From NCBI GenBank assembly GCA_021775425.1, contig JAJFHX010000009.1, positions 1 to 64,000 on the forward strand: DNA of 64,000 bases. Direction: 5' to 3'. The translations under genes and the position numbers were made by a program. Source of the DNA: Hyphomicrobiales bacterium (lineage in GTDB: Bacteria > Pseudomonadota > Alphaproteobacteria > Rhizobiales > HXMU1428-3). Below the pieces are notes generated by a model. It saw only the letters and a program-made list of their open reading frames with translations, had not been told where the DNA came from and did no database searches. Positions 38,360 through 46,703 of this stretch are shown piece after piece; positions within the stretch are counted from its first letter, which is position 1, and each line of letters opens with the position of its first letter.

Positions 38360-39653
38360 TAAATTTGATATCGGAATTATTGAAGACGATCCTATTATGG
38401 GAGAGTCGCTTGTGCAACGGCTCGAACTTGAAGGACACAAAGTTGATTGGTGGACAACTGGTAGTGATGCCATCAATTCTCCAGCACTATTGGATAAGCA
38501 AATGGTAATTTGCGATATTCGTCTTCCTGATATAACGGGCGAGACCGTGTTTCATCTTGCTGGCAAAAAAGGCATTGCCACACCGTTTCTTTTTATCACC
38601 GGTTTTGGAGAAATTGATCAAGCTGTGCGATTAATGCGGCGTGGGGCTTGCGATTATCTTACAAAACCCTTTGAACTTGATGAGCTTATCGAAAAGATTG
38701 GCCAGCACGCGCAGCACCGAACGCGAACGGGTGACCATTTACCGTCCCTTGGTGTTTCGAATTCCATGAAAATTCTGGAATCCAATCTTGAGAGTTTTGC
38801 GACGAAAAACTATCCGATACTATTAACTGGTGAAGTTGGCGTTGGGAAACAAAAGGCTGCTCGTTTTTTCCACTCAAACTCATCATCTGCAACTGCACCA
38901 TTTATGCAATTTAGCTGCCGATTGGTACCAGCGGACATGCATGTTTCTGAGTTATTCGGAGCAAAAGACAATTCTGACAGTTTCATTGACGGGTATGTTT
39001 CACGCACAAAAAATGGAACACTTTATATTGAAGATATCGAGCTTTTATCCATGGAAGCGCAGGTTAAATTACTTACATTGCTTGATACGGGTTCATACAC
39101 ACCGGGCTCATTGGATGAGTTGGAAATTTTTGAAGGAAGACTATTTGCAGCCTCTAAATTGCCAATTTCAGAATTACAGACATCTGGTGATTTAAACGAG
39201 GCTCTCTATTATCAGTTAAGCATCCTCAAATCTGAGATACCGCCTTTAAGAGAACGTGTTCAAGACATTTCATGGCTTCTTTCAAACCTTTTGATGGAAT
39301 TAAACGATCAGGCACAAACCATAACGCGCTCTATTTCAGCTCAAGCTGAAGAAGTCGCAATTGCCTATGACTGGCCGGGCAATATTTTTGAAATGCGTAA
39401 CCGGGTTCAACGGGCCATTGTTTTATCACAAAGTGAGGAGTTGACCGTATCCGATTTATTTCCTGATATAGCCTATTCTGATCAAGATGAGTTTCCGTCC
39501 CTTGCTCAGGTGCGTGAAGACGCTGAAAAACGGCAAATTCTGCGCGCACTGAACCGTTCCAGTGGACATATGATTAATGCTGCAAAACTGCTTGGTGTCT
39601 CGCGAACGACCCTTTGGGAAAAGATGGGGCGATTGGGGATTACAGCTGACTGA
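38349..39653 (+). CDS. aioR: AioR response regulator with degenerate sigma-54 activator domain
   Basis: A 434-residue NtrC-type regulator. The receiver has Asp13/Asp14 and phospho-acceptor Asp56 (VICDIRLPD). The AAA+ domain has Walker A GEVGVGKQ and a Walker B-like GTLYIEDIE, but the GAFTGA loop that contacts sigma-54 is missing: after ELFG the sequence runs AKDNSDSFIDGYVS. A Fis-type helix-turn-helix ends it (NAAKLLGVSRTTLWEKM). So it may not act through sigma-54. It overlaps aioS by 11 nt. Confidence 0.85.
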   Translation: MQPDKFDIGIIEDDPIMGESLVQRLELEGHKVDWWTTGSDAINSPALLDKQMVICDIRLPDITGETVFHLAGKKGIATPFLFITGFGEIDQAVRLMRRGACDYLTKPFELDELIEKIGQHAQHRTRTGDHLPSLGVSNSMKILESNLESFATKNYPILLTGEVGVGKQKAARFFHSNSSSATAPFMQFSCRLVPADMHVSELFGAKDNSDSFIDGYVSRTKNGTLYIEDIELLSMEAQVKLLTLLDTGSYTPGSLDELEIFEGRLFAASKLPISELQTSGDLNEALYYQLSILKSEIPPLRERVQDISWLLSNLLMELNDQAQTITRSISAQAEEVAIAYDWPGNIFEMRNRVQRAIVLSQSEELTVSDLFPDIAYSDQDEFPSLAQVREDAEKRQILRALNRSSGHMINAAKLLGVSRTTLWEKMGRLGITAD

Positions 39654-39673
39654 TGTTCAGTTTTCCGAACATC
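39652..39673. promoter_or_regulatory. Inverted repeat upstream of aioB, probable AioR site
   Basis: GATGTTC-N8-GAACATC, perfect 7-bp arms, overlapping the aioR stop. A further GAACATT half-site lies at 39699-39705. No T run follows, so it is more likely an operator or activator site for aioBA than a terminator. Confidence 0.55.
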
Positions 39674-39819
39674 AGCTCAAAATTCCGTTTGTGATTTCGA
39701 ACATTTCTATTGTATGGCGGAAACTCACTGCAAATTTTATTCACTACTCTTTATTGCCTCTTTACATGACCAGCCCCCTATGACCAGCTCGATAAAACAA
39801 TCGAGATGGGAGGAAGTCT

Positions 39820-40341
39820 ATGTCAGGATGCAATAAGCTTGTCGACGTCGGGCGACGTCAGTTTTTACGTGGTGGGTCTATGGCCGCTGCCTGCGCTGCA
39901 ACAGCAGTCGTACTACCAAATCAACCTGCAAAAGCCGCACAAACTGCTCGGGTTGAATATCCAACAAATCGGCTTGGGAATGTTTCAGATCTGTCAGACA
40001 ATGAGCCGCTGGATGTATCCTATCCGGATGAAGATGCACCTGGTGTGATTTTAAAACTTGGAAAAAAAGTCGAAGGTGGTGTCGGACCTGATGGTGACAT
40101 TGTCGGCTTTTCAACAGTATGCCCGCATAAGGGTTTTCCTATGAATTATGATGGTGACAGCCGGACCCTGAATTGCCCCGGCCACTATTCAGTTTTTGAT
40201 GTGGAAGCCGGCGGCCAGCAAACTTTTGGTCACGCAACCCAAAACCTACCTCAATATATGCTCCGTGTGGACGACAAGGGCGACATCTATGCTGAAGGCG
40301 TAGATGAACTGCTCTATGGCCGTCTATCTAATGTGCTCTAA
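39820..40341 (+). CDS. aioB: Arsenite oxidase small (Rieske) subunit
   Basis: A 173-residue Rieske protein with a Tat signal (GRRQFLRGGSMAAACAATAV). The [2Fe-2S] ligands are Cys101 and His103 (CPHKGF) and Cys119 and His122 (CPGHYS). Phe106 and Gly121 occupy the positions of the disulfide cysteines, as known for the Rhizobium NT-26 enzyme. It passes electrons from the AioA cluster to a c-type cytochrome or similar acceptor in the periplasm. A clear ribosome-binding site (GGGAGGA) precedes the ATG. Confidence 0.93.
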   Translation: MSGCNKLVDVGRRQFLRGGSMAAACAATAVVLPNQPAKAAQTARVEYPTNRLGNVSDLSDNEPLDVSYPDEDAPGVILKLGKKVEGGVGPDGDIVGFSTVCPHKGFPMNYDGDSRTLNCPGHYSVFDVEAGGQQTFGHATQNLPQYMLRVDDKGDIYAEGVDELLYGRLSNVL

Positions 40342-40352
40342 AGGAGAAAATC

Positions 40353-42821
40353 ATGGCTTTTAAACGACAAATCGACCGTCTCCCGATTATTCCTGCAGAT
40401 GCAAAACAACAAAATGTAACCTGCCATTATTGTATCGTAGGTTGCGGCTACAAGGCCTATACCTGGCCGATTAACAAACAAGGCGGAACCGCGCCAGGAA
40501 AAAATATCTTTGGTGCAGATCTTTCAAAACAACAGGAAACTGATACGGAAGCCTGGTACGCGCCTTCTATGTACAACATTGTTAAACAGGACGGTAAAGA
40601 TGTTCACCTTGTCATCAAACCGGACAATAAATGCGTGGTGAATTCCGGTCTTGGCTCAGTTCGCGGGGCGCGGATGGCAGAAAATCGCCGCTCAGACGTG
40701 ACAGGCACCCAGCAACAACGGCTGGAGCAACCGATGGTCTGGCGCTATGGCACATGGCAACCAACAAGCTGGGATGATGCGCTTGATCTGGTTGCACAAG
40801 TGACAGCACGTTTTGTAGAAAAAGACAATGAAGACGACCTTTTTGTCTCTATGTTTGATCATGGCGGCTCTGCTGGTGGTTATGAAAATACCTGGGGCAC
40901 CGGGAAGCTTTATTTTGGTTCTATGAAAGTCAAGAACTGCCGGATACATAACCGGCCAGCATATAATTCTGAGGTACACTCTTCGCGTGATATGGGTGTC
41001 GATGAGCTGAATTATGCCTATGAGGACTACAAGCTGACGGATACGATAATGATCGTTGGTGCAAACCCTCTTGAGACCCAGACAAACCTCTTTTTAAATC
41101 ACATGGTGCCTGGCTGGCGAAATGGTGCAAAAGCAATTTTTGTTGACCCGAGACGCACAGTCTCAATCAACGCGGCTCAAGATGCAGCCGGGACAGAGAA
41201 TGTTTTGCATCTGCCGATCAACAGCGGTACAGATATTGCGCTATTTAACGCGCTATTGAGCTACATAGCTGATAAGGGTTGGATCGATAAAAATTTCATC
41301 GCCTCATCTACCTTTGCCAAAGGTGAAGCTGTTGCTGAGAGTGGCACACATCCTTGTGCACTTGGCTCATTTGATATGGCCCTTAAAGCCATTCGTATTT
41401 CCACATCAGAGGCCGCAAAAATCTGTGGGGTGCCTGAAGCAGATATCATCAAGGCCGCTGAATGGATTGCAAAACCCAACGATGATGGCAGCCGCCGGAA
41501 ATGCTCAACCGCTTATGAAAAAGGGATTATCTGGGGCAATGATAATTACCGTGTTGTCGGGTCACTCGTAAACCTTGGGTTGGCGACCGGCAATATTGGC
41601 CGTGAAGGTGGTGGTGTCTGCCGTCTGGGTGGTCACCAGGAAGGTTATTTTCGCCCCGGCGATGGGCATGTTGGACGCCCGGCTCCTTATGTGGATGACC
41701 TCTTAATCAAGGGGAAAGGTGCCGTTCACCATATCTGGGCTAATGACCATTACAAAACCACTCTGAATGCGAGCCAGTTTAAAGCTGTTTATAACAAGCG
41801 GACCAACATGGTGAAGGAAGCGATGGATGCTGCCGCTGGCAAATCACGAGAAGAGCTGGTGGAAGCGATCGTCGCAGCGATCAAAGCTGGTGGTCTTTTC
41901 TCTGTTAATGTAGATATCATTCACAGTCAGATTGGGCAGGCGGCGCATGTTATTCTGCCGGCAGTTGAAGCTGGTGAGATGAATCTGACTTCCATGAATG
42001 GTGAGCGCCGCTTGCGTCTTACGGAGAAATACATGGATGGCCCTGGTTCAGCGAAGCCTGATTGTCTGATCGCTGCTGGTCTCGCACAGCATATGGAACG
42101 TGTGTTAAATAAGATGGGCAAGACAGATTACGCTTCTCAATTCAAGGGATATGACTGGGCAACTGAAGAAGATGCTTTTAAGGATGGGTATAGCAAAGCC
42201 CATACTGATGTCACTTATGACAGGTTACGGGCGATGGGTACCAATGGTGTTCAGGAGCCGGTTACTGTATTTAAGGATGGTAAGCTTCTGGGCACGAAAC
42301 GCCTTTACACCGATGGTGTTTTTAATCGGCATGGCCGTAAAGATGGCAAGGCATTATTTGCAGCTGCTACATGGCGTGGATTACAAGCCCCAGGGAAACA
42401 GGCACAAAAGGATAAGTTTGCCTTTTTGATAAATAACGGTCGTTCCAATATAAACTGGCAAAACTGGTTCCTTGATCAGGATAATGATTTTGTCAGTGAT
42501 CGTTATCCTTACCCGTTCATTGAAATGCATCCGGATGACATGAAAAAAGTAGATGTCAAACAGGGTGATCTTGTTGAGATTTTCAATGATGATGGCGCTA
42601 CCCAGGCCATGGTATACCCGACAGAAACGGCTAAAAAGGGAGAAACATTTATGCTGTTTGGCTCACCACAAGGTACGCAGGGTAATGTCATCAATAACGG
42701 TGTCAATGAGCTTGTTCTACCGAACTATAAACAGACCTGGGCTAATATTCGTAAATTAGCGGATGCTCCGGTTGCAGTTTCTCATATTTCCTTCAAATCG
42801 AAGGAATACAGGTCAGCTTAG
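40353..42821 (+). CDS. aioA: Arsenite oxidase large molybdopterin subunit
   Basis: An 822-residue DMSO-reductase-family enzyme oxidising arsenite to arsenate. The [3Fe-4S] ligands are Cys24, Cys27 and Cys31 in NVTCHYCIVGCGY, with the fourth position not a Cys. Length and motifs (NCRIHNRPAYNSE, GANPLETQTNLF, EGGGVCRLGGHQEGY, NNGRSNINWQNWF) match AioA. It has no signal of its own and is exported with AioB's Tat signal. It lies 11 bp after aioB and ends in a terminator. Confidence 0.96.
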   Translation: MAFKRQIDRLPIIPADAKQQNVTCHYCIVGCGYKAYTWPINKQGGTAPGKNIFGADLSKQQETDTEAWYAPSMYNIVKQDGKDVHLVIKPDNKCVVNSGLGSVRGARMAENRRSDVTGTQQQRLEQPMVWRYGTWQPTSWDDALDLVAQVTARFVEKDNEDDLFVSMFDHGGSAGGYENTWGTGKLYFGSMKVKNCRIHNRPAYNSEVHSSRDMGVDELNYAYEDYKLTDTIMIVGANPLETQTNLFLNHMVPGWRNGAKAIFVDPRRTVSINAAQDAAGTENVLHLPINSGTDIALFNALLSYIADKGWIDKNFIASSTFAKGEAVAESGTHPCALGSFDMALKAIRISTSEAAKICGVPEADIIKAAEWIAKPNDDGSRRKCSTAYEKGIIWGNDNYRVVGSLVNLGLATGNIGREGGGVCRLGGHQEGYFRPGDGHVGRPAPYVDDLLIKGKGAVHHIWANDHYKTTLNASQFKAVYNKRTNMVKEAMDAAAGKSREELVEAIVAAIKAGGLFSVNVDIIHSQIGQAAHVILPAVEAGEMNLTSMNGERRLRLTEKYMDGPGSAKPDCLIAAGLAQHMERVLNKMGKTDYASQFKGYDWATEEDAFKDGYSKAHTDVTYDRLRAMGTNGVQEPVTVFKDGKLLGTKRLYTDGVFNRHGRKDGKALFAAATWRGLQAPGKQAQKDKFAFLINNGRSNINWQNWFLDQDNDFVSDRYPYPFIEMHPDDMKKVDVKQGDLVEIFNDDGATQAMVYPTETAKKGETFMLFGSPQGTQGNVINNGVNELVLPNYKQTWANIRKLADAPVAVSHISFKSKEYRSA

Positions 42822-42835
42822 CTTGTCCCCAGGTA

Positions 42836-42868
42836 CCTCGCTGCATATGATGTGGCGGGGTCTTTTTT
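42836..42868 (+). terminator. Terminator after aioA
   Basis: CCTCGC and GCGGGG (one G-T pair) form a 6-bp stem around a 13-nt loop, followed by a T run. It separates aioBA from moeA. Confidence 0.6.
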
Positions 42869-42886
42869 ATAAACAAAGTGTGAGTG

Positions 42887-44167
42887 ATGAGCATTTTACA
42901 ATCATTAATCGAACAACCCGTTTGTTCTGCGGGCAAATCCGGCAAGGTCCTTTCCGTTGATATTGCCGTTGAGAAAACTTTACGCGCTGTTGAAGCCGTT
43001 CAAGACATCGAGCATGTCGCTTTAGGTGAGGCAAAAAATCGAGTGGCGGCGGTTTCCATTCATGCCCCAATGAGCGTCCCACCTTTTGCGAATTCTGCAA
43101 TGGACGGATACGCCCTTTCTACTTCTTCATTCGAGGGAGGACCTGGGGTATCTGGAGAATGGCGCATACCGGTTACGGACAGGATTGTAGCTGGAAGTAG
43201 TGAACAGATATCCTTAGAGCATGGCACGGCGGCACGTATTATGACTGGTGCTCCCATTCCTGATGGTGCTGATGTTGTTGTCATGCAAGAATGTTGTAAG
43301 CGTGATGGTGAAGTCATTATTCTCAACCAAATTCCTAAACCCTCTAAAAATATTCGCCTAGCTGGTGAAGATATTGCTGAGGGTGAGCTCATCATTCCTG
43401 CTAAGCGCCTGATCACGAGCCGTGATCAGGCGCTGCTGGCAGCAACTGGAATTGCTGAGCTTGCCGTTTACCGAAAATTGAAGGTCGGTTTGATTTCAAC
43501 TGGAAATGAATTAGCGGAACCTGGTCAGGAACTTGATCGCGGGCAGATTTTTAATTCCAATCGTGTTTATTTAAATTCATGTTTATCACGCCCTTGGTTG
43601 GAAATAGAAGATTACGGGATCGTCGAAGACAAGGCCACAACTATACGTGAGCTTGTGCGAGAAGCAGCCAGCAGTTGCGATATTGTCATTACAACAGGCG
43701 GGGTTTCGGCTGGCGAAGAAGACCATATGCTGGACGTATTGAAACAAGAATCCGCTGAACTTGAAGTGCTCAAAGTAGCGATGCGGCCTGGAAAACCAGT
43801 TACAGTGGGAAAATTAGGTCACGCTCTATATCTGGGGTTACCGGGCAACCCTTATGCTTGTGCTATCACGTTTATGCAATTAGCTTGGCCAGCGATTTGT
43901 TCAACTGCAAATCTGAAGCCCATAGCAGAAGCAACATACGCGATCGCTGATTTTTCATACGAGAAACCAACAGGTCGAACTGAATATGTGCCCGTGAGTT
44001 GGGATGAATATGACGATACCGGCAGGCCGATTGCAATTCGGCTTGGCAAGAGCGCCTCTGCCAGCCTGCTTCCTCTCGCCAAAGCACGGGCTATTGCTAT
44101 TTTTCGATCTGATTGCTCAACAATTACCAAAGGCGATCAGATAACATTAATGCCTGTCGATTTTTAG
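42887..44167 (+). CDS. moeA: MoeA molybdopterin molybdenumtransferase
   Basis: A 426-residue MoeA, inserting Mo into molybdopterin. Motifs: PPFANSAMDGYA, RIMTGAPIPDGADVVVMQE, LISTGNELAEPG, ITTGGVSAGEEDHM and LPGNPYACAITF. It is carried next to aioBA on the island and would supply the cofactor for AioA. The ATG at 42887 is one codon inside a GTG start. Confidence 0.92.
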   Translation: MSILQSLIEQPVCSAGKSGKVLSVDIAVEKTLRAVEAVQDIEHVALGEAKNRVAAVSIHAPMSVPPFANSAMDGYALSTSSFEGGPGVSGEWRIPVTDRIVAGSSEQISLEHGTAARIMTGAPIPDGADVVVMQECCKRDGEVIILNQIPKPSKNIRLAGEDIAEGELIIPAKRLITSRDQALLAATGIAELAVYRKLKVGLISTGNELAEPGQELDRGQIFNSNRVYLNSCLSRPWLEIEDYGIVEDKATTIRELVREAASSCDIVITTGGVSAGEEDHMLDVLKQESAELEVLKVAMRPGKPVTVGKLGHALYLGLPGNPYACAITFMQLAWPAICSTANLKPIAEATYAIADFSYEKPTGRTEYVPVSWDEYDDTGRPIAIRLGKSASASLLPLAKARAIAIFRSDCSTITKGDQITLMPVDF

Positions 44168-44252
44168 CAGCGAAATTAACTAAGCTTCCGGGGGTGCTGC
44201 TATTCGATCTCTAGCAGCTCAGGGCAATTCTGCTTAGCCCGATGTCTGCTTT

Positions 44253-44369
44253 GGGTCAAAAGCAGTCATTTTAAAATCATTGGAGATCATCCTAATCTTC
44301 ATAAGTTCCCCCCAAAGCTGAGGCGATCTTGGTTTATTATTGAATGGGGTGTTTTATAGAAAATGGTGC
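44253..44369 (+). repeat. Right-end repeat, copy 1
   Basis: 117 bp, ~90% identical to 46338-46454 with the same length. It starts GGGTCAAAAGC and ends at the tRNA-terminal TGGTGC. Confidence 0.9.
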
Positions 44370-44491
44370 ACCAGATCATAGTAAAGTCGAACTCTATATT
44401 CGCTGAGTTTGATGGGTGGGAAATGGTATTGAGTCCGAATACCTATTATTATTTTAAAGGCTAGTATGTCAGCTATGTGCCAAGAGCGGAC
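44361..44491 (+). repeat. Left-end repeat, copy 2
   Basis: Matches 35528-35658 without gaps; first 46 bp identical. It overlaps the right-end repeat by the shared AAATGGTGC core. Confidence 0.9.
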
Positions 44492-44535
44492 TAACACTTT
44501 AAACAGAACTTATATAATGCACATAACCATCTTTT

Positions 44536-45438
44536 CTAACAAATGAACCCAAGTTTCGGTATCTCTTTTGCCAAAAGGTCAAATACAAATCGTATGCGAC
44601 GACTGGTATGAAGCTCTCTGTGGGTGACGAGCCAGATCGGAATGGGTATTGGATCAAGTTCAGAAAGGACTTGCTCAAGATCGGGTATTGTTTTTGCGAA
44701 TTCTTTTGAGAGTAGACCTATACCCAAGCCTGCGCGAACAAGTGCCACATATACGGTACCGCTTTCAGTCGACAATTTCACATTGTCTCTTATCAGAGAG
44801 ATTCCAAGATCTTCTAGCATCAAAAGAAACCGCTCTGGATGTTCAAAGCCGATAAAATCTGCCTTTGATAGGTCGCTGATGGTTAGAGGATATCCGTGCT
44901 TTTTTAAAAATTGCCGTGTTGCATAGAGATGGACAGACGTTTGTGAGATTAACGTTGCGACCAAATCTGGCTCTTCTGGTTTAACATGCCGAATTGCAAT
45001 ATCAGCTTCTCTGTGCCTCAAATTATAAATATCATTTGAGGCTATGATGTTGATTTCAATTTCCGGCGCTTTTTTCCTGATTTCACTTAAAATTGGGGGC
45101 AAATGATAGGTGGCCATCACATCTGTTGCTGTAATGGTTATACGCCCTTGAATGGTTTGTGATTGTCCCGATGCCGTCAGTGAAATATGGTTAGCCGCCT
45201 CTCCCATAGAGCGAAAATGTTCGAGAAGTTCAATGCCTGATTGAGTTAATAAGAGCTTTTTTCCGACACGTTCAAATAGGAGTACACCCAAGTCCTGCTC
45301 AAGACTTGCGACCTGACGACTGAGGGTCGGTTGCCTTTGACCTATTAATCGCGCTGCTTGCGAAAGCGAGCCTTCTTCAGCCGTGACTAAAAAGGCGCGC
45401 GCTTGGTTCCAATCAAATGAGTAAGGCATCTTCTTCAT
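44536..45438 (-). CDS. LysR-family transcriptional regulator
   Basis: A 300-residue LysR regulator. The N-terminal helix-turn-helix is AFLVTAEEGSLSQAARLIGQRQPTLSRQVASLEQDLG; a periplasmic-binding-like effector domain follows (GRITITATDVMATYHLPPIL...). The start at 45438 was chosen over a TTG at 45456. It diverges from the DUF2306 gene, with an inverted repeat between, and probably regulates it. Confidence 0.88.
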   Translation of the reverse strand: MKKMPYSFDWNQARAFLVTAEEGSLSQAARLIGQRQPTLSRQVASLEQDLGVLLFERVGKKLLLTQSGIELLEHFRSMGEAANHISLTASGQSQTIQGRITITATDVMATYHLPPILSEIRKKAPEIEINIIASNDIYNLRHREADIAIRHVKPEEPDLVATLISQTSVHLYATRQFLKKHGYPLTISDLSKADFIGFEHPERFLLMLEDLGISLIRDNVKLSTESGTVYVALVRAGLGIGLLSKEFAKTIPDLEQVLSELDPIPIPIWLVTHRELHTSRRIRFVFDLLAKEIPKLGFIC

Positions 45439-45457
45439 CGTTTTATGTATAAGCAAA

Positions 45458-45491
45458 ATGCAAATTTAGGCAATTTATTTCTTTTTTGCAT
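45458..45491. promoter_or_regulatory. Inverted repeat upstream of the LysR gene
   Basis: ATGCAAA ... TTTGCAT, 7-bp arms with a 20-nt spacer, directly upstream of the LysR start and in the promoter region of the divergent gene. A plausible LysR site. Confidence 0.4.
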
Positions 45492-45611
45492 ATGTATATA
45501 ATAATCAATCCTATCGTCTGAGGAGACATATGTGTGGGCGAGATCGGCATGGTGGTGTGAAGTGATCACTATAAAAAAGAAGACGAACAGACCAACACGA
45601 GAAAGTCTCTT

Positions 45612-46292
45612 ATGAAATTTCTAAGTAAGCTTGAGTGGGCAATATTGGCACTTATCTTTGTCTATTCTTTCATTCCATCATTTGGCGGATTATTGCGCGT
45701 GCTTGAACTTGCTGGCGGGCCGGTGATTGCACCTGAGAATCTGCGGGCCTTATCTAACCCGCTACCAATCATAGTTCATATTTTGAGTAGTTTCCTATTT
45801 TGTATCGTTGGTACATTGCAGTTTATGCCAAGCATCAGACGCCATCAGCCCGCAATGCACCGCAGATTTGGTCGCATCCTTGCTATTGCCGGCTGTATCT
45901 CGGCAGCAAGCGGCTTGTGGATGACACACTTTTACGTCTTTCCTGAGCAGCTTCAGGGGGACCTCCTATATTGGGTGCGTATCGCCCTTGGCTCATTGAT
46001 GATTGGCTTCATCGTGTGGGCCGTGATTGCAATCAAGTCTCGAAATGTCTTTCGGCACGGTGCTTCTATGCTTCGCGCCTACGCAATCGCCCAAGGTGCG
46101 TCTACACAGACAATCATAGGCATTGGCTGGATGATCGTTTTCAATGTAGAGCCTTTGGGACCGGTCCGTGACGCTATGATGGTGTTAGCTTGGGGATTAA
46201 ATTTGGCCGTTACCGAAATTCTGATCAGGATATTACTAACTTCGAAAAAGCGTCCTATCACAGCAATAACCCATGGCAAATATATATTTTAG
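45612..46292 (+). CDS. DUF2306-like membrane protein
   Basis: A 226-residue inner-membrane protein with about six hydrophobic segments (WAILALIFVYSFIPSF, PLPIIVHILSSFLFCIVGTLQF, RFGRILAIAGCISAASGLWMTHF ...). The pattern IxHILSSFLFCIVGTLQFxPxIRRxxPxxHRRxGR is typical of DUF2306. Function unknown. It diverges from the LysR gene within element B. Confidence 0.75.
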   Translation: MKFLSKLEWAILALIFVYSFIPSFGGLLRVLELAGGPVIAPENLRALSNPLPIIVHILSSFLFCIVGTLQFMPSIRRHQPAMHRRFGRILAIAGCISAASGLWMTHFYVFPEQLQGDLLYWVRIALGSLMIGFIVWAVIAIKSRNVFRHGASMLRAYAIAQGASTQTIIGIGWMIVFNVEPLGPVRDAMMVLAWGLNLAVTEILIRILLTSKKRPITAITHGKYIF

Positions 46293-46337
46293 ACCCGCAT
46301 GGTCATCTTTGCTGCGACTGTGCCAAACTTCCGCATA

Positions 46338-46454
46338 GGGTCAAAAGCTGTCATTTTAAAAACATTGGAGATCAACCTAATCTTCCCAAAGTTCCCCCAA
46401 AGCTGAGGCGAGCTTGGTTTATTATTGAATGGGGTGTTTAATGGAAAATGGTGC
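46338..46454 (+). repeat. Right-end repeat, copy 2, abutting tRNA-Leu
   Basis: 117 bp, ~90% identical to 44253-44369. It ends in the CCA end of the tRNA gene (minus strand), marking the attachment site. Confidence 0.9.
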
Positions 46455-46535
46455 GGCCGAGAAGACTCGAACTTCCACCCGTGTTACCGGACAGCGACCT
46501 CAACGCTGCGCGTCTACCAGTTCCGCCACGGCCGC
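46449..46535 (-). tRNA. tRNA-Leu (anticodon GAG)
   Basis: An 87-nt class II tRNA on the minus strand. Acceptor arms GCGGCCG and CGGCCGC pair, followed by A and an encoded CCA. The anticodon stem CAGCG/CGCTG encloses TTGAGGT, giving anticodon GAG. The long variable arm and the T-arm (GAAG TTCGAGT CTTC) are intact. Its 3' end is the attachment site for the two elements. Confidence 0.95.
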
Positions 46536-46703
46536 ACATAGAAGGTAAGGCCTGGTAGATTTACTCATCTGATCTAACAAATTAGTAAATTGCCTTACGC
46601 GGAGCTGATATTTATCAAACCTCTATCAATGAAGCAAGTGGTTTGTGGCGCTCTTTTCTGGCTTTTATGCGGCTTGTTCTGGTCCGTAAATTTTCTGAAT
46701 GGT

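Larger units (their letters stand above)
35531..44363. mobile_element. tRNA-anchored element A carrying the arsenite oxidase genes (inferred)
   Basis: Proposed element of ~8.8 kb. Its left end (from 35528) matches 44361-44491, and its right end (44253-44369) matches the sequence next to the tRNA-Leu 3' end (46338-46454). Junctions share the tRNA-terminal AAATGGTGC. It carries aioX, aioS, aioR, aioB, aioA and moeA. No integrase or transposase is seen. Confidence 0.65.
44168..44535. other. Junction region between the two tandem elements
   Basis: No gene. It holds the right end of element A (44253-44369) joined directly to the left end of element B (44361-44491). It also has a REP-like inverted repeat around 44242-44270 (ATGTCTGCTTT / AAAGCAGTCAT, imperfect). 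Confidence 0.6.
44364..46451. mobile_element. tRNA-anchored element B carrying a LysR and a DUF2306 gene (inferred)
   Basis: Proposed 2.1-kb element between the core at 44361-44369 and the tRNA-Leu 3' end at 46449. Its ends match those of element A. It carries only two genes and no integrase. Confidence 0.6.

Noticed and set aside
39700-39740. Possible sigma-54 promoter (TGGCGG ... TGC) before aioB
   Set aside because: The GG and GC are 9 or 12 bp apart, not the required 10.
46545-46598. Long inverted repeat (GTAAGGC/GCCTTAC) between tRNA-Leu and the FliN-like gene as a terminator
   Set aside because: No T run follows the stem on either strand, and the loop is long; left unassigned.
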